Shown piece by piece: positions 43,734-53,590 of a stretch of 64,000 nucleotides of DNA. The stretch is from Labilibaculum sp. K2S (GTDB taxonomy: Bacteria > Bacteroidota > Bacteroidia > Bacteroidales > Marinifilaceae). Both the position numbers and the translations under genes were made by a program. The stretch covers positions 494,694 through 558,693 of the forward strand of contig NZ_JAUCMW010000002.1 in assembly GCF_030372765.1 (NCBI RefSeq), written 5' to 3'. The notes under the pieces are model-generated. The model made no database searches, was not told the DNA's origin, and was given only the letters and a program-made list of their open reading frames with translations. Every line of letters begins with the position of its first letter. Within the stretch, counting starts at the first letter, position 1.

Positions 43734-45956
43734 TTACTCGATAAGCTTTCTACTATTTGCATTGATAAAAAGAATATTCCCAAGTTTGTCGTATCCCTTA
43801 AAAAGTTCGGCCTTCTCGTGCTTAAGCGATTCACCTCTAAATCCAATTATTGTTATGCCTGCGTCGGCAGAGCGCTGATTAATAACTTCTTTCGATGATA
43901 CATTTTCCTGTTCATGGATGATTTCAATATTAGAGGTAGTAATCGGTAGTCGGCCCGAAACAACCAAATCATCCAATTGCTTTCTGGTTTCATCGGCCTG
44001 CTCCTTTTTACAGATGTTGAATATCTTAATATCCGCCTTTTTCCAATCAGAATGACCTGCAATAATGAAACTAAGCAGAATCATTAAATTCGCATTATAA
44101 GTATCCGAAGATTTAATCCAGACATGGATATTGCTCTTGAAATCTAATGTTCGCGGAGAACTTCCCAAAATACAGAAATCAAAATTACCCGCACGTGCCA
44201 ACGAATAATTATCAATGATCAAATTCAAACGATCAGGGTTTCCCTTATCATACTCGAATATCACCATATTATTTTCCATTCCTGCAACACCAGGCAACTG
44301 AATTGCTTGTGCAATAGCCGAAGTATAGGATGGAGAGATGATGGTATCAACGTAAACGTGATTCTCTATTTTATCAAAACTTTTAATTAATCGATCTAAT
44401 TCTTCTTTTGATTGCTGATAAGTAGCTTTTGAATAATATCCCTCAATTCTATGTAAATACGTTCCAAACCCATATTTGTAGGATATCCAGTTCAAAAGTT
44501 TAAAAGCGGTATCTCTCTCAAAAGATTCTTTTGAGATACAAATAGCACTTGGTCTCCATTCCCGGGCTTTTCCTTTTCCTGTTTTCTGCAAAAATACCTG
44601 CATGTTTCTGTTTAGCTGATAAAGAGCATTTAGAAAGATTGACTCAATTCCATTCCTATTTCTATGATATCGGTTAATGAACAAATAAATTAGTGACATT
44701 ACCGCTACGGCGGCAAAAGCATATAAAAAGCTAATCTTGAACATCACCCAAACCGATGTTACAAATCCTATCAGAGAGAATACCCACTTTGATTTAAAAG
44801 AAGGACGATAACTTGGCGATGATCCAAAATGATTTAGAAAAGATATCAGGCACAAAGATCCATAGGTTACCATAAAAAACATAGAAATAATTTGTGCAAC
44901 AACATTCACATCTCCTAAAACAACAAATACCATTGCAATTATGCATGTAATTAATGACGCATTTATAGGTTCATTATCTGATTCCCTGCCTTTTGCCAAC
45001 CATCGGTTTAACATTTTTGAGGGAAAAGAACGATCGGCCGATAGTGCTTGAAGAGTTCGTGGAGCCACCATTACTGAACCCAGCGCTGATGAAATGGTTG
45101 AAGCCGCAAGTCCTAAAGGAATAACCAGGCTTCCTCCAATGGCAATTTTTGCCATTATCAGCTGATTTTCCATCAAATCGGCACTACTGACTGAAAATGC
45201 CAGCTTGTAAACTACAAAGAAGTAAACAATCATTCCCAATAAAGTTGCAGTGCTGGTACCTAAAGGAATTGATTTAGATGGATTTTTAAGATCTCCCGAC
45301 AGACCAACACCAGCAGTCATTCCGGTAAAGGCAGGAAATATAATTGCAAATACAATAAAAAACTGATCCGCATTTCTAAATTCTGCATTCGTTAAACCAA
45401 AATCTGAAACAGATGCATGATCGGTTGAACCGAAGAAAAACAGTACGAGTGAAACCATTAAAACAGCAACTACAAAATACAAAGCCTTTACCCCCAGATT
45501 GGCTCCTTTTTTCAGAATCAATATCGATAAAAAAAGCATTGCAGGCACACTAACTATCTGACGCGGAAACTCATACCCATAGGTACTGAAAGCCAAATTA
45601 AATAATGGTTCGAAGGCCTCAGTAAAAGCAATTACGTAAAATGCAACACTTATTGCCTGTGAGAAAAACAAGGCGATACCGATAGTCGCGCCAATGTTTA
45701 AACCAAACGAACGTGAAATAATAAAATACTCCCCACCACCTTCAACACGTTTATTTGTTGCCAACTCAGAAATAGCCATAGCCGTTGGTATTGTAACCAA
45801 ATGCCCTAAAAGAATAATTAAAATCACTCCCCAAAAACCCAAACTTCCGACCGCAAAACCAAAGCGGAGAAATAAAATTGCGCCTAAAATGGTAGAAATT
45901 GCGGTAAAAAAGACAGGTGCTGTCCCAAATTTTTTAGTAGAAATAGTTGTGGGCAT
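43734..45956 (-). CDS. APC-superfamily permease (amino acid or cation-chloride cotransporter type)
   Basis: 740 residues: about 12 membrane helices in the first ~430 residues beginning with F-F-T-A-I-S-T-I-L-G-A-I-L-F-L-R-F-G, then a ~290-residue soluble cytoplasmic tail. The N-terminal sequence and the length with a large soluble tail resemble prokaryotic relatives of SLC12 (Na-K-Cl type) and APC amino-acid permeases; the I-L-G-A-I-L-F-L-R and E-G-G-G-E-Y-F motifs are those of the SLC12-like group. Substrate unknown. It stands alone between the PepSY-like gene and the SDR gene. Confidence 0.85.
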   Translation of the reverse strand: MPTTISTKKFGTAPVFFTAISTILGAILFLRFGFAVGSLGFWGVILIILLGHLVTIPTAMAISELATNKRVEGGGEYFIISRSFGLNIGATIGIALFFSQAISVAFYVIAFTEAFEPLFNLAFSTYGYEFPRQIVSVPAMLFLSILILKKGANLGVKALYFVVAVLMVSLVLFFFGSTDHASVSDFGLTNAEFRNADQFFIVFAIIFPAFTGMTAGVGLSGDLKNPSKSIPLGTSTATLLGMIVYFFVVYKLAFSVSSADLMENQLIMAKIAIGGSLVIPLGLAASTISSALGSVMVAPRTLQALSADRSFPSKMLNRWLAKGRESDNEPINASLITCIIAMVFVVLGDVNVVAQIISMFFMVTYGSLCLISFLNHFGSSPSYRPSFKSKWVFSLIGFVTSVWVMFKISFLYAFAAVAVMSLIYLFINRYHRNRNGIESIFLNALYQLNRNMQVFLQKTGKGKAREWRPSAICISKESFERDTAFKLLNWISYKYGFGTYLHRIEGYYSKATYQQSKEELDRLIKSFDKIENHVYVDTIISPSYTSAIAQAIQLPGVAGMENNMVIFEYDKGNPDRLNLIIDNYSLARAGNFDFCILGSSPRTLDFKSNIHVWIKSSDTYNANLMILLSFIIAGHSDWKKADIKIFNICKKEQADETRKQLDDLVVSGRLPITTSNIEIIHEQENVSSKEVINQRSADAGITIIGFRGESLKHEKAELFKGYDKLGNILFINANSRKLIE

Positions 45957-46156
45957 AGATTCGGTTGTAAAAGTTTGTGTACTAAAAATAGCAAAAAACT
46001 ACCATTATAAATGTGTATGGTAAGCTGATAAAAGAAATAAAGTTAAGATCTTAGCAGGTATCGCCCCTATCCCATTGAAATAAACTCTGATTCTATGTAT
46101 CTTTTGATATTTATAATGATGCACTATAAACATTAACAGGCATACGATTCATTTTC

Positions 46157-46981
46157 ATGAAAGAAAAAATTGTTTTAATCACTGGAGCTTCTTCAGGAAT
46201 AGGTGAAGCTTCCGCCTTGCTTTTTCTTAAAAAAGGATACACCGTATATGCAACAGCTCCTTCAACCATTGCTATGATAGATTTAGAGGAAAAAGGTGCA
46301 CGAATTTTACAACTGGACATCACTAATTCTGAAAATTGCAGGCAAGTTGTAAATCGCATATATAAAGAATCCAAACACATTGACATTTTAGTGAATAATT
46401 CAGGATTTGGTCTTTATGGTGCAATTGAAGATATTTCGCTGGAGGATGCCCGCCAACAATTCGAGGTAAATCTTTTTGGTTTGATACAGTTGACTCAGAT
46501 GGTTCTGCCCCAAATGAGAGCAAATTGTGAAGGAAAAATTATTAACATTAGCTCCATTCTTGGGAGAATGACACTACCAATGGGAGGATGGTATCATGCT
46601 TCAAAATATGCATTGGAAGGAATTTCTGATTGCCTGCGCCAAGAAGTAAAATCATTTGGAATAAAAGTAATCCTAATTAATCCCGGTGTTATTGAATCAG
46701 ATTGGGCAAATATCGCCTTATCTAAGGCAAAAGAAAATTCAAAAAATTCAGTTTATGGCACAATAACTATCCAACTTGAAAATCTTCTTATAAAATCGAG
46801 TAAAATTCAAGTAAAAGCAGAAAAAGCTGCAGAGGTAATTGTGAAAGCGAGCCTTTCAAACAATCCAAAAATAAGATATATTGTACCAACACATGCAAAA
46901 CTAATTTGGTTCCTCAGAAAAGTAATCAGTGAAAAAAGTTTTGATTATTTTAAGGAAAAACTATTTAAATTTCATTCTTAA
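46157..46981 (+). CDS. Short-chain dehydrogenase/reductase
   Basis: 274 residues. Classical SDR features: T-G-A-S-S-G-I-G (residues 9-16) cofactor loop, D-I-T (54-56), N-N-S-G (81-84), catalytic S in I-N-I-S-S (around 129-133) and Y-H-A-S-K (about 149-153). Substrate cannot be named; closest in style to the general oxidoreductase group that includes retinol/hydroxysteroid-type SDRs. Single gene. Confidence 0.9.
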   Translation: MKEKIVLITGASSGIGEASALLFLKKGYTVYATAPSTIAMIDLEEKGARILQLDITNSENCRQVVNRIYKESKHIDILVNNSGFGLYGAIEDISLEDARQQFEVNLFGLIQLTQMVLPQMRANCEGKIINISSILGRMTLPMGGWYHASKYALEGISDCLRQEVKSFGIKVILINPGVIESDWANIALSKAKENSKNSVYGTITIQLENLLIKSSKIQVKAEKAAEVIVKASLSNNPKIRYIVPTHAKLIWFLRKVISEKSFDYFKEKLFKFHS

Positions 46982-47111
46982 GATGGGATATAAATGATCC
47001 TAATTTAAAATTTCTTCATCTCAATTTTAGAATATTTTAACAAATTCTTCATTAAAATTTGATCAAACAAACTCTTTAATTCCGTAAGTTTAACATCCTT
47101 AAGTGTTAAAA

Positions 47112-48182
47112 ATGAACAGAAACCAACCTGACAATCAAAAAAAATTACTCAACGGGATTCGTCCAAGTAGAATTGTGTACCCGATTCTGATTGGCGTTGC
47201 TGCTGTTGTATACATGTTGATAAATGAGGTTGATGGCAAAACTCTTTCCCTAATTGAATTTTCGTGGTATTCGTTTTTTTGGCTTTGTGTTGCATTAATC
47301 ATGATGATTGTTCGCGATTTAGGTTACATGGCTCGTTTGCGGATACTTACTGACAATACATTTTCGTGGGTCAAGGCATTTCGTATTATTATGCTGTGGG
47401 AATTTACATCGGCAATAACTCCTTCGGCAATAGGGGGTACATCTGTTGCAATTTTGTATCTTAATAAGGAAGGCTTAAAAGTTGGGAAAAGTTCGGCAGT
47501 AGTAATGTCCACTTCTTTTCTCGACGAGCTATATTTTATTCTCATGTTCCCAATCCTGATTTTATTTTTGAATATCAACCAGTTATTCATGATGGATATT
47601 CAGGAACATTCTATTTGGCGGGATTCTCTTTTGTATTTTGCTTTAGTTGGCTACCTGGTAAAAACGGGTTATTTTATTGTTTTAACTTATGGTTTATTTT
47701 GGAATCCAAGAGGATTAAAGTGGTTGTTACTTTGGATATTCAAACTTCCTGTTCTTAGAAAATGGAAACAAGGAGCAAATAAGGCAGGCACCGACATAAT
47801 TGAAAGTTCAAAAGAACTGCGTAGAAAACCGTTCTGGTTTTGGTTTAAGGCATTCATAGCAACCTTTTGTTCCTGGACCGCCAGATATTGGGTCGTAAAT
47901 GTAATTCTTCTTGCATTCATGTTTCAAGGATACAGCATTACAGAACATATCATGATATTTGCAAGGCAATTAGTCATGTGGATCATGATGCTTGTCAGTC
48001 CAACTCCGGGCGGAAGTGGATTTTCGGAATGGGTATTCACAAAATATTTAGGTGAATTTCTTCCATCGGCAGGAGTTGCTGCAACCATGGCATTAATTTG
48101 GCGGCTAATTTCATACTACCCCTACCTCCTAATTGGAGTCTTTATTCTTCCTAAATGGATCAAAAAGCATTTTAAAAAATAG
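47112..48182 (+). CDS. Flippase-like membrane protein (LPG synthase TM region / UPF0104)
   Basis: 356 residues, eight or so membrane spans (for example 18-38, 50-68, 85-105, 138-160, 260-285, 300-320). The P-S-A-I-G-G-T-S-V-A motif near residue 101 and P-T-P-G-G-S-G-F-S-E near 297 are typical of the lysylphosphatidylglycerol synthetase transmembrane-region family (YbhN/UPF0104). It lacks the catalytic C-terminal synthase domain, so it is probably a lipid flippase-like protein of unknown substrate. Start at the ATG 47112 instead of GTG 47103. Confidence 0.85.
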   Translation: MNRNQPDNQKKLLNGIRPSRIVYPILIGVAAVVYMLINEVDGKTLSLIEFSWYSFFWLCVALIMMIVRDLGYMARLRILTDNTFSWVKAFRIIMLWEFTSAITPSAIGGTSVAILYLNKEGLKVGKSSAVVMSTSFLDELYFILMFPILILFLNINQLFMMDIQEHSIWRDSLLYFALVGYLVKTGYFIVLTYGLFWNPRGLKWLLLWIFKLPVLRKWKQGANKAGTDIIESSKELRRKPFWFWFKAFIATFCSWTARYWVVNVILLAFMFQGYSITEHIMIFARQLVMWIMMLVSPTPGGSGFSEWVFTKYLGEFLPSAGVAATMALIWRLISYYPYLLIGVFILPKWIKKHFKK

Positions 48183-48548
48183 ATGCAGCTCGTGTTTCAA
48201 CATGTTTTTGCATTCGAAATAACTTCGGAGAATATCAAATCAAATAGATAACAATAAACCGCAAATTATCGTATACCCCGTATTAATTAACTCGGAAAAC
48301 AAGAATAACCTAACATTTCAAAGGGATTCAGACAGCATTCACCTATTGATTGAACATAGATAGCATCGTGATTATCAATAGATAAAACATCATTCTGAAC
48401 AAGTTTTTATAATTATTCACCTATGAAAAGAAGCAATTCATCAAATCTTTAGGACGCTTAACAATAATTAAACTTATCATTTAAAACAAACAACGTAACT
48501 TAGCAACAGTAAACTAAATTTGCAATTCAATAAAAATAAAAAATAGTT
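48183..48548. other. Intergenic region before the DUF4114 lipoprotein
   Basis: 366 bases with no credible ORF. The only feature seen is a -7 promoter element TAAATTTG at 48515-48522, 26 bases before the next start. Confidence 0.65.
48515..48522 (+). promoter_or_regulatory. -7 promoter element of the DUF4114 lipoprotein gene
   Basis: TAAATTTG matches TAnnTTTG; the leader would be about 20 bases. No clear -33 TTTG. Confidence 0.5.
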
Positions 48549-50423
48549 ATGAGAAAATATCTACTAGTAATGATTGGGCTTTTCATAATTGTTTCTTCTT
48601 GCTCGGACAATAATGATGACAATCAGCAAACCGATCAAAAGAAAACAATTCAAGAAGGCATTTCCATCAACAACAATCCTGCAGATCTCTCCAGCAGGGT
48701 TAAAACAATGAATAATTTAGTTCTTATCAACAATCTTCCTGCTGGAACTACAAAAGAAGGAACTACAGGAATTGAAATTGATTTGACTAAAAACTATGCC
48801 TTCAAATTAAAAGCTGAAGTTAAAGCTCCTAAAGTAAATGGAGATACAGTTCAAGCTACTCACGTCAAAATTATCGACAACATGGCATTTGTTTCCTATA
48901 ATACAAAAGGAAGTAAATATAGTGGTGGTGTTGAATTATTTGACATTTCGGATCAGGACAATCCCGTATTACAAGCTCAGGCATTATTTCCAGATGTTGA
49001 TGTTAGTGCAGTGGATTATTATGATGGTGTAATTTATCTGGTAGGTGCAGTGGATCCGGAAAGTGCTGGTTATGTTCTTGCATCTCCTGCTGTTTTAATT
49101 AGTTTGGAGTTAAGTAATTCCAAAAAAATTATGGCTGTTTCAGGACTGGTTGATCTTCCTTCTTATGTTGCTACAGATGTTGAAATTGATGAAAATTACA
49201 TTTATGCAACTAGTGGATCTGATGGAAAATTAAGCATTCTTAAGCGCAGCGACTACTCTTTAGTAACTGGAATTGATATTAATGATGCCAGATCTTTAAG
49301 TAGTAATGCTGAAAACATTTATGTCCTTAATGCAACCAATGAAAAAATACAGTCTTTCAAAAAAGCTGATTTTACAGAGTTAGAAGCAATTGAAGTTCAA
49401 GGACCGATTACAGATGAGTCGAAAACTGAAATTGATGTTACCGACAACTATATCCTTGCAGCATTGAACGTATCAGGATTAGATATTCGTAATTTGGACG
49501 GAACTTTAAAAGAGCGCTTTAATCGCCCTGAAACTCCTGAAGGTGGTCTTGATGAGGACTACGTGACCAACTCGGTATGTTTAAATGAAGAACTATTGCT
49601 AATTGGTAATGGTGGTGCTGGTGTATACGTTGGCGCTATGATTCCTGAAAATGATAATAATGTTACTCTGTTAGGAAGTATGGATTTTGGTTCATCTGTG
49701 AATTTTGTTGAATCGAGAGGAAACTACATTTTTGTTGCTGCCGGAACCGGTGGACTTAAAATTATTACCATTGAAATGGACGAAGGTGTACCGGATGATA
49801 TCATTCCAACAAAACCTTGCGAGACACTTGTTGAAAATATTAAAGCAATGTTTCTTGAAAATAAGGATAACCGCGCCGCGAATTCTGAATTATTCTCAGA
49901 TGAGAACAACTTGATTCTAAAATTAACTAAAGAATCTCCTGTTTATCTAACTTTCGTTGATGAAGGCGCCGGATGGAAAAATTCATTGGCATACTACACC
50001 TACAATAGTGAAAATCCTCCTGCAAGTGCTGACGAAATAGAACTTCACATGCTTTTCCCTAACGCTTCGAAAGAAGGATCAGGAGGAGGATTAAAAGCTG
50101 GAGATCGTGTTCAGTTAGGTGATGCTCCTTTTGCACAAAACACAGTAATTGGATTTTGCTTAATTGCTCAAGGTTGGAAAAATGGTACTACCGTTGATGG
50201 TGTTTATCGTCATTACACCAATATTGAATGGAACAAAGACAAAACACAACAACATGTATTGTTCAAAGAGCAAAACTGTAAAGATATCGTATTGTGTTTC
50301 GAAGATATTCAACTACCTGGTGGAGACAAAGATTTTAACGACATTATTTTCACGGTTAATGATAACGAGGAAGATGCCAATATCGCGACTGCATTCGACA
50401 TGACAAATATTGTAGAAAAATAA
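48549..50423 (+). CDS. Surface lipoprotein with LVIVD beta-propeller-like repeats and DUF4114 domain
   Basis: 624 residues. Lipoprotein signal with lipobox I-V-S-S-C, lipidated Cys18, followed by an acidic S-D-N-N-D-D stretch, the kind of surface-export signal seen on Bacteroidota outer lipoproteins. Residues about 90-420 hold LVIVD-type repeats (V-E-L-F-D-I-S-D-x-D-N-P; L-K-I-I-T-I-E) expected to form a propeller. The C-terminal ~150 residues are DUF4114, ending in L-P-G-G-D-K-D-F-N-D-I-I-F-T-V, a probable calcium-binding motif. Likely displayed at the cell surface; ligand unknown. Confidence 0.87.
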   Translation: MRKYLLVMIGLFIIVSSCSDNNDDNQQTDQKKTIQEGISINNNPADLSSRVKTMNNLVLINNLPAGTTKEGTTGIEIDLTKNYAFKLKAEVKAPKVNGDTVQATHVKIIDNMAFVSYNTKGSKYSGGVELFDISDQDNPVLQAQALFPDVDVSAVDYYDGVIYLVGAVDPESAGYVLASPAVLISLELSNSKKIMAVSGLVDLPSYVATDVEIDENYIYATSGSDGKLSILKRSDYSLVTGIDINDARSLSSNAENIYVLNATNEKIQSFKKADFTELEAIEVQGPITDESKTEIDVTDNYILAALNVSGLDIRNLDGTLKERFNRPETPEGGLDEDYVTNSVCLNEELLLIGNGGAGVYVGAMIPENDNNVTLLGSMDFGSSVNFVESRGNYIFVAAGTGGLKIITIEMDEGVPDDIIPTKPCETLVENIKAMFLENKDNRAANSELFSDENNLILKLTKESPVYLTFVDEGAGWKNSLAYYTYNSENPPASADEIELHMLFPNASKEGSGGGLKAGDRVQLGDAPFAQNTVIGFCLIAQGWKNGTTVDGVYRHYTNIEWNKDKTQQHVLFKEQNCKDIVLCFEDIQLPGGDKDFNDIIFTVNDNEEDANIATAFDMTNIVEK

Positions 50424-50443
50424 AATCGAACTTAATTATCTGG

Positions 50444-50476
50444 AGTGCCATTTCTTAGGAGGTGGCACTTTTTTTA
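50444..50476. terminator. Terminator after the DUF4114 lipoprotein gene
   Basis: AGTGCCA pairs with TGGCACT (50444-50469) and is followed by T7; the convergent gene's stop overlaps its right side. Confidence 0.82.
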
Positions 50477-51451
50477 TCCAATAAAGTGGATGAGAATACT
50501 TGAGATCACAAGAATATAAAACAAAAGCTCTCCAATCCAAGAGTGTTTTTGCAATACAAAATAGTGGCTTGCAATGTAGGTTACCGGAATAATACTGATA
50601 AAGTACTGTTCAACACCAGCACCTTTAAAAAACACAAAGCTAAGAGCCGAAACTAGAAAGAAACTCAACAAAATAATAAAATATTTACGCGAACTAATTT
50701 TTTTTTCTTCATAAACATTCAACATGTACAAAGAAGAGAGAATAACCAAAAAACCGAGTATTCCCCAGTATGAATATTGGAAAATTGATACAAACCCTAA
50801 ATTATTTTTAAATGAGAAGAGATTACTAATTGTTTTTAAGAATTCTGCTAAATTATCGTTCCAAATGTACCAAGCAGCAACAAAAAAAATGGGAGCAATA
50901 AAGCCTGTTAATCCCGCCAGAATTTCCTTACCTCGCAAATATCCTAAAACCGCAAGAGCCATCCAAAACCAAAAGATATATACTCCTGCAAACAAATAGA
51001 ACAGACTTGCCAAGCCTACTAAAAACCCGGCATCGAAAGAGTTGAAAAGAGTTGCAGTTCCCTGATAAATTTTAAATACCCGATCTACAGAAAGAAATAA
51101 TAAAAATGCGGCAAATAATGAAGGATGCATGCCACCTAATGAGACAGTTCCCGTGGCAATAAGAGCAAATACGAATGCAGGCAAATCTGTTCGTTGCCGA
51201 ATAAAAATATACTGTTCATTTAAACGCACCATTCCGTAAGCGATCAATATTAGAAGCAGACAGGCAATCAGACTTAGAACGAAATTATTACCTCCTGTAA
51301 AGAATAACAACAATTCATACAATGGCATTTGGTTCTGTCCTGCCGTTAAGGATTCCGAATGCAGTAACGTACCCATCCAAAGCAACACGATAATAACCGG
51401 CATTAGTATCAGTAAAATAGAATGGCGTCCTTTAATTGTCTTTAAGAGCAT
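50474..51451 (-). CDS. Polytopic membrane protein, DUF6427-like
   Basis: 325 residues with about nine hydrophobic spans, from L-L-I-L-M-P-V-I-I-V-L-L-W (residues 14-26) to the C-terminal F-Y-I-L-V-I-S-S-I-L-I. The arrangement recalls the Bacteroidota family DUF6427, described as integral membrane proteins of unknown function. It lies upstream of nothing in the same direction; purD is transcribed the same way and ends 88 bases before it. Confidence 0.7.
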   Translation of the reverse strand: MLLKTIKGRHSILLILMPVIIVLLWMGTLLHSESLTAGQNQMPLYELLLFFTGGNNFVLSLIACLLLILIAYGMVRLNEQYIFIRQRTDLPAFVFALIATGTVSLGGMHPSLFAAFLLFLSVDRVFKIYQGTATLFNSFDAGFLVGLASLFYLFAGVYIFWFWMALAVLGYLRGKEILAGLTGFIAPIFFVAAWYIWNDNLAEFLKTISNLFSFKNNLGFVSIFQYSYWGILGFLVILSSLYMLNVYEEKKISSRKYFIILLSFFLVSALSFVFFKGAGVEQYFISIIPVTYIASHYFVLQKHSWIGELLFYILVISSILIHFIG

Positions 51452-51539
51452 GAATTTAAGCTTTTAGCGAACAAGCAGTACAAAATAAACTACCACTCAA
51501 TTTTCAGATAAAAAAAGAGCAGTAGTTTTTATAAATCAA

Positions 51540-52811
51540 TTATTTTAAATCGAAACCGATATCTTTTCTGTAATATTTCCCTTCAAAATTGATCAATTCA
51601 GCATTTTTGAAGGACATATCCAAGGCCGACTGCATAGTATCACCATATGAGCTTACCGAAATAACACGACCTCCGTTAGTCACAACATCATTACCCGAAA
51701 AAGTTGTTCCCGCATGAAATACGATACTTCCTTCCACCTCATCCAATCTGGTAATGGATTTGCCTTTTTCATATGCCTCAGGATAACCTCCTGCAACCAA
51801 CATCACAGTAGTTACTGTTCTGTCATCCATTTCGAAATGTACTTTATCCAATTCCTGTTTCGAAACAGCTTCCATCAATTCCAGTAAATCTGATTTGATT
51901 CTTGGAATGATTACCTCTGTTTCCGGATCACCCATTCGAACATTGTATTCGATTACATAAGGATCTCCGCCAATGTTCATCAATCCAATGAAAATAAAAC
52001 CTTTGTAAGGGATATTATCTTTCTGAAGACCTTCAATTGTTGGAACAATTACACGATCTTCTACTTTTTGCATGAAATCTGCAGTTGCAAAAGGAACCGG
52101 AGAAATTGCGCCCATACCTCCTGTATTTAAACCGGTATCTCCTACTCCAATTCGCTTATAATCCTTTGCCTCGGCAAGCGTTTTATAATTTTTGCCATCG
52201 GTTAACACAAACACCGACAACTCGATGCCTGACAAAAACTCTTCAATCACAACAGTACTGCTTGCGTCGCCAAACATTCCATCGATCATCTCTTTTAGAG
52301 ATTGTTTTGCCTCCTCTAAATCAGAAATGATTAAAACACCTTTTCCAGCAGCAAGACCATCTGCTTTTAATACATACGGAGCTTTTAAGCTTTCCAGAAA
52401 AACTAAACCTTCCTCTAAATTTTCAGAAGTGATACTTTTATATTTTGCGGTAGGAATATTATGTCGGAACATAAATTCTTTTGAAAAATCTTTGCTTCCT
52501 TCTAATTGAGCACCTAATTTTTCCGGGCCAATTACTGGAATACTCTTGATGGCTTCATCGGCAAGAAAGAAATCATGAATTCCATTTACCAATGGATCTT
52601 CCGGACCAACAACGACCATGTTAATTCCTTTTTCAAGAACAAAATCTTTTATTTTTGTAAAATCGTTAGGATTAATATCTATGTTTTCTGCAATTGCTGC
52701 AGTTCCGGCATTTCCCGGAGCAACATACAATTTTTCCAATTTTTCGCTTTGAACAAATTTCCATGCAAATGCATGCTCACGGCCTCCGGAACCCAAAAGA
52801 AGTACTTTCAT
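51540..52811 (-). CDS. purD: Phosphoribosylamine-glycine ligase
   Basis: GARS catalyses step two of purine synthesis. 423 residues: N-terminal L-L-G-S-G-G-R-E-H-A (residues 4-13), ATP-grasp domain with Y-V-L-K-A-D-G-L-A-A-G-K-G-V (about 141-154) and the signature R-M-G-D-P-E-T-E near residue 289-296. Full length. Other pur genes are not adjacent. Confidence 0.97.
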   Translation of the reverse strand: MKVLLLGSGGREHAFAWKFVQSEKLEKLYVAPGNAGTAAIAENIDINPNDFTKIKDFVLEKGINMVVVGPEDPLVNGIHDFFLADEAIKSIPVIGPEKLGAQLEGSKDFSKEFMFRHNIPTAKYKSITSENLEEGLVFLESLKAPYVLKADGLAAGKGVLIISDLEEAKQSLKEMIDGMFGDASSTVVIEEFLSGIELSVFVLTDGKNYKTLAEAKDYKRIGVGDTGLNTGGMGAISPVPFATADFMQKVEDRVIVPTIEGLQKDNIPYKGFIFIGLMNIGGDPYVIEYNVRMGDPETEVIIPRIKSDLLELMEAVSKQELDKVHFEMDDRTVTTVMLVAGGYPEAYEKGKSITRLDEVEGSIVFHAGTTFSGNDVVTNGGRVISVSSYGDTMQSALDMSFKNAELINFEGKYYRKDIGFDLK

Positions 52812-52969
52812 CTAATAGTATTAATTAGCAACCACTCCCAATTTGCTATCTGCAAACGGGAATTATCAAATGGTTTTGGTTATAAAATGGTATTAATAGT
52901 TTGATCGAGAGCAAATTTACGTATTCAATTGCAGTTTACCTGATGGAAAAGAAATGTTTTTTTGATTTC

Positions 52970-53590
52970 TTACTGGCAAACATCAAACTCGTAGCCCCGA
53001 AGCTTCAATTCATCAATCAACCGAGGCACTGCAAAACGCATATTCGCCTCCGTTTTCAAATGATTGTGGAATAATATAATGGATCCGGGACGAACCTTTT
53101 TAAGAACATCATTCAAGCACTCTTCCGGGCTTATATCCTTCCGGTAATCACCGCTCAAAACATCCCACATAATAATTTTATATTCTGGGAGTAAGTGTTT
53201 TGCCTGAGACTTTTTTATCTGACCATAAGGTGGCCGAAATAATTTGGAATCTATTAAATCCGAAGCCATAATCACATTCTCGATATACAGTTGTGTATCA
53301 GCAGACCAGCCTCTTAAGTGATTGTACGTATGGTTTCCTACTGAATGACCTGCATGAATAATTTCTTGAAACAATTCTGGATATTTATGAACATTCTCGC
53401 CTACGCAGAAAAAGGTAGCTTTCACATTCTTCTCCTTCAACATATTCAATGTCCACAAAGTAGATTCCGGAATGGGTCCATCATCGAATGTCAGATAAAC
53501 CTTTTTTACTCCGGAATTGTATCGCCATGTAAAGTCCGGAAATAAGATCCTGAATATCCCCGGCGCCCTCATCCATCTCAACTTCATCAT
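52970..53590 (-). CDS. NodB-type polysaccharide deacetylase
   Basis: 206 residues. Catalytic motifs of CE4 deacetylases: L-T-F-D-D-G-P near residue 33-39 (first Asp base), G-N-H-T-Y-N-H near 85-91 (zinc ligands), R-P-P-Y-G near 118, and F-H-N-H near 173 (catalytic His region). Acts on N-acetylated envelope sugars such as peptidoglycan or capsule; there is no clear signal peptide. Its start overlaps the TGA of the DUF2723 gene (ATGA), so the two are translationally coupled and probably act in one pathway. Confidence 0.88.
   Translation of the reverse strand: MMKLRWMRAPGIFRILFPDFTWRYNSGVKKVYLTFDDGPIPESTLWTLNMLKEKNVKATFFCVGENVHKYPELFQEIIHAGHSVGNHTYNHLRGWSADTQLYIENVIMASDLIDSKLFRPPYGQIKKSQAKHLLPEYKIIMWDVLSGDYRKDISPEECLNDVLKKVRPGSIILFHNHLKTEANMRFAVPRLIDELKLRGYEFDVCQ

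Noticed and set aside
46111..46386. Minus-strand ORF of 91 codons over the SDR start
   Set aside because: It is a shadow of the SDR gene, which has complete motifs in its own frame.
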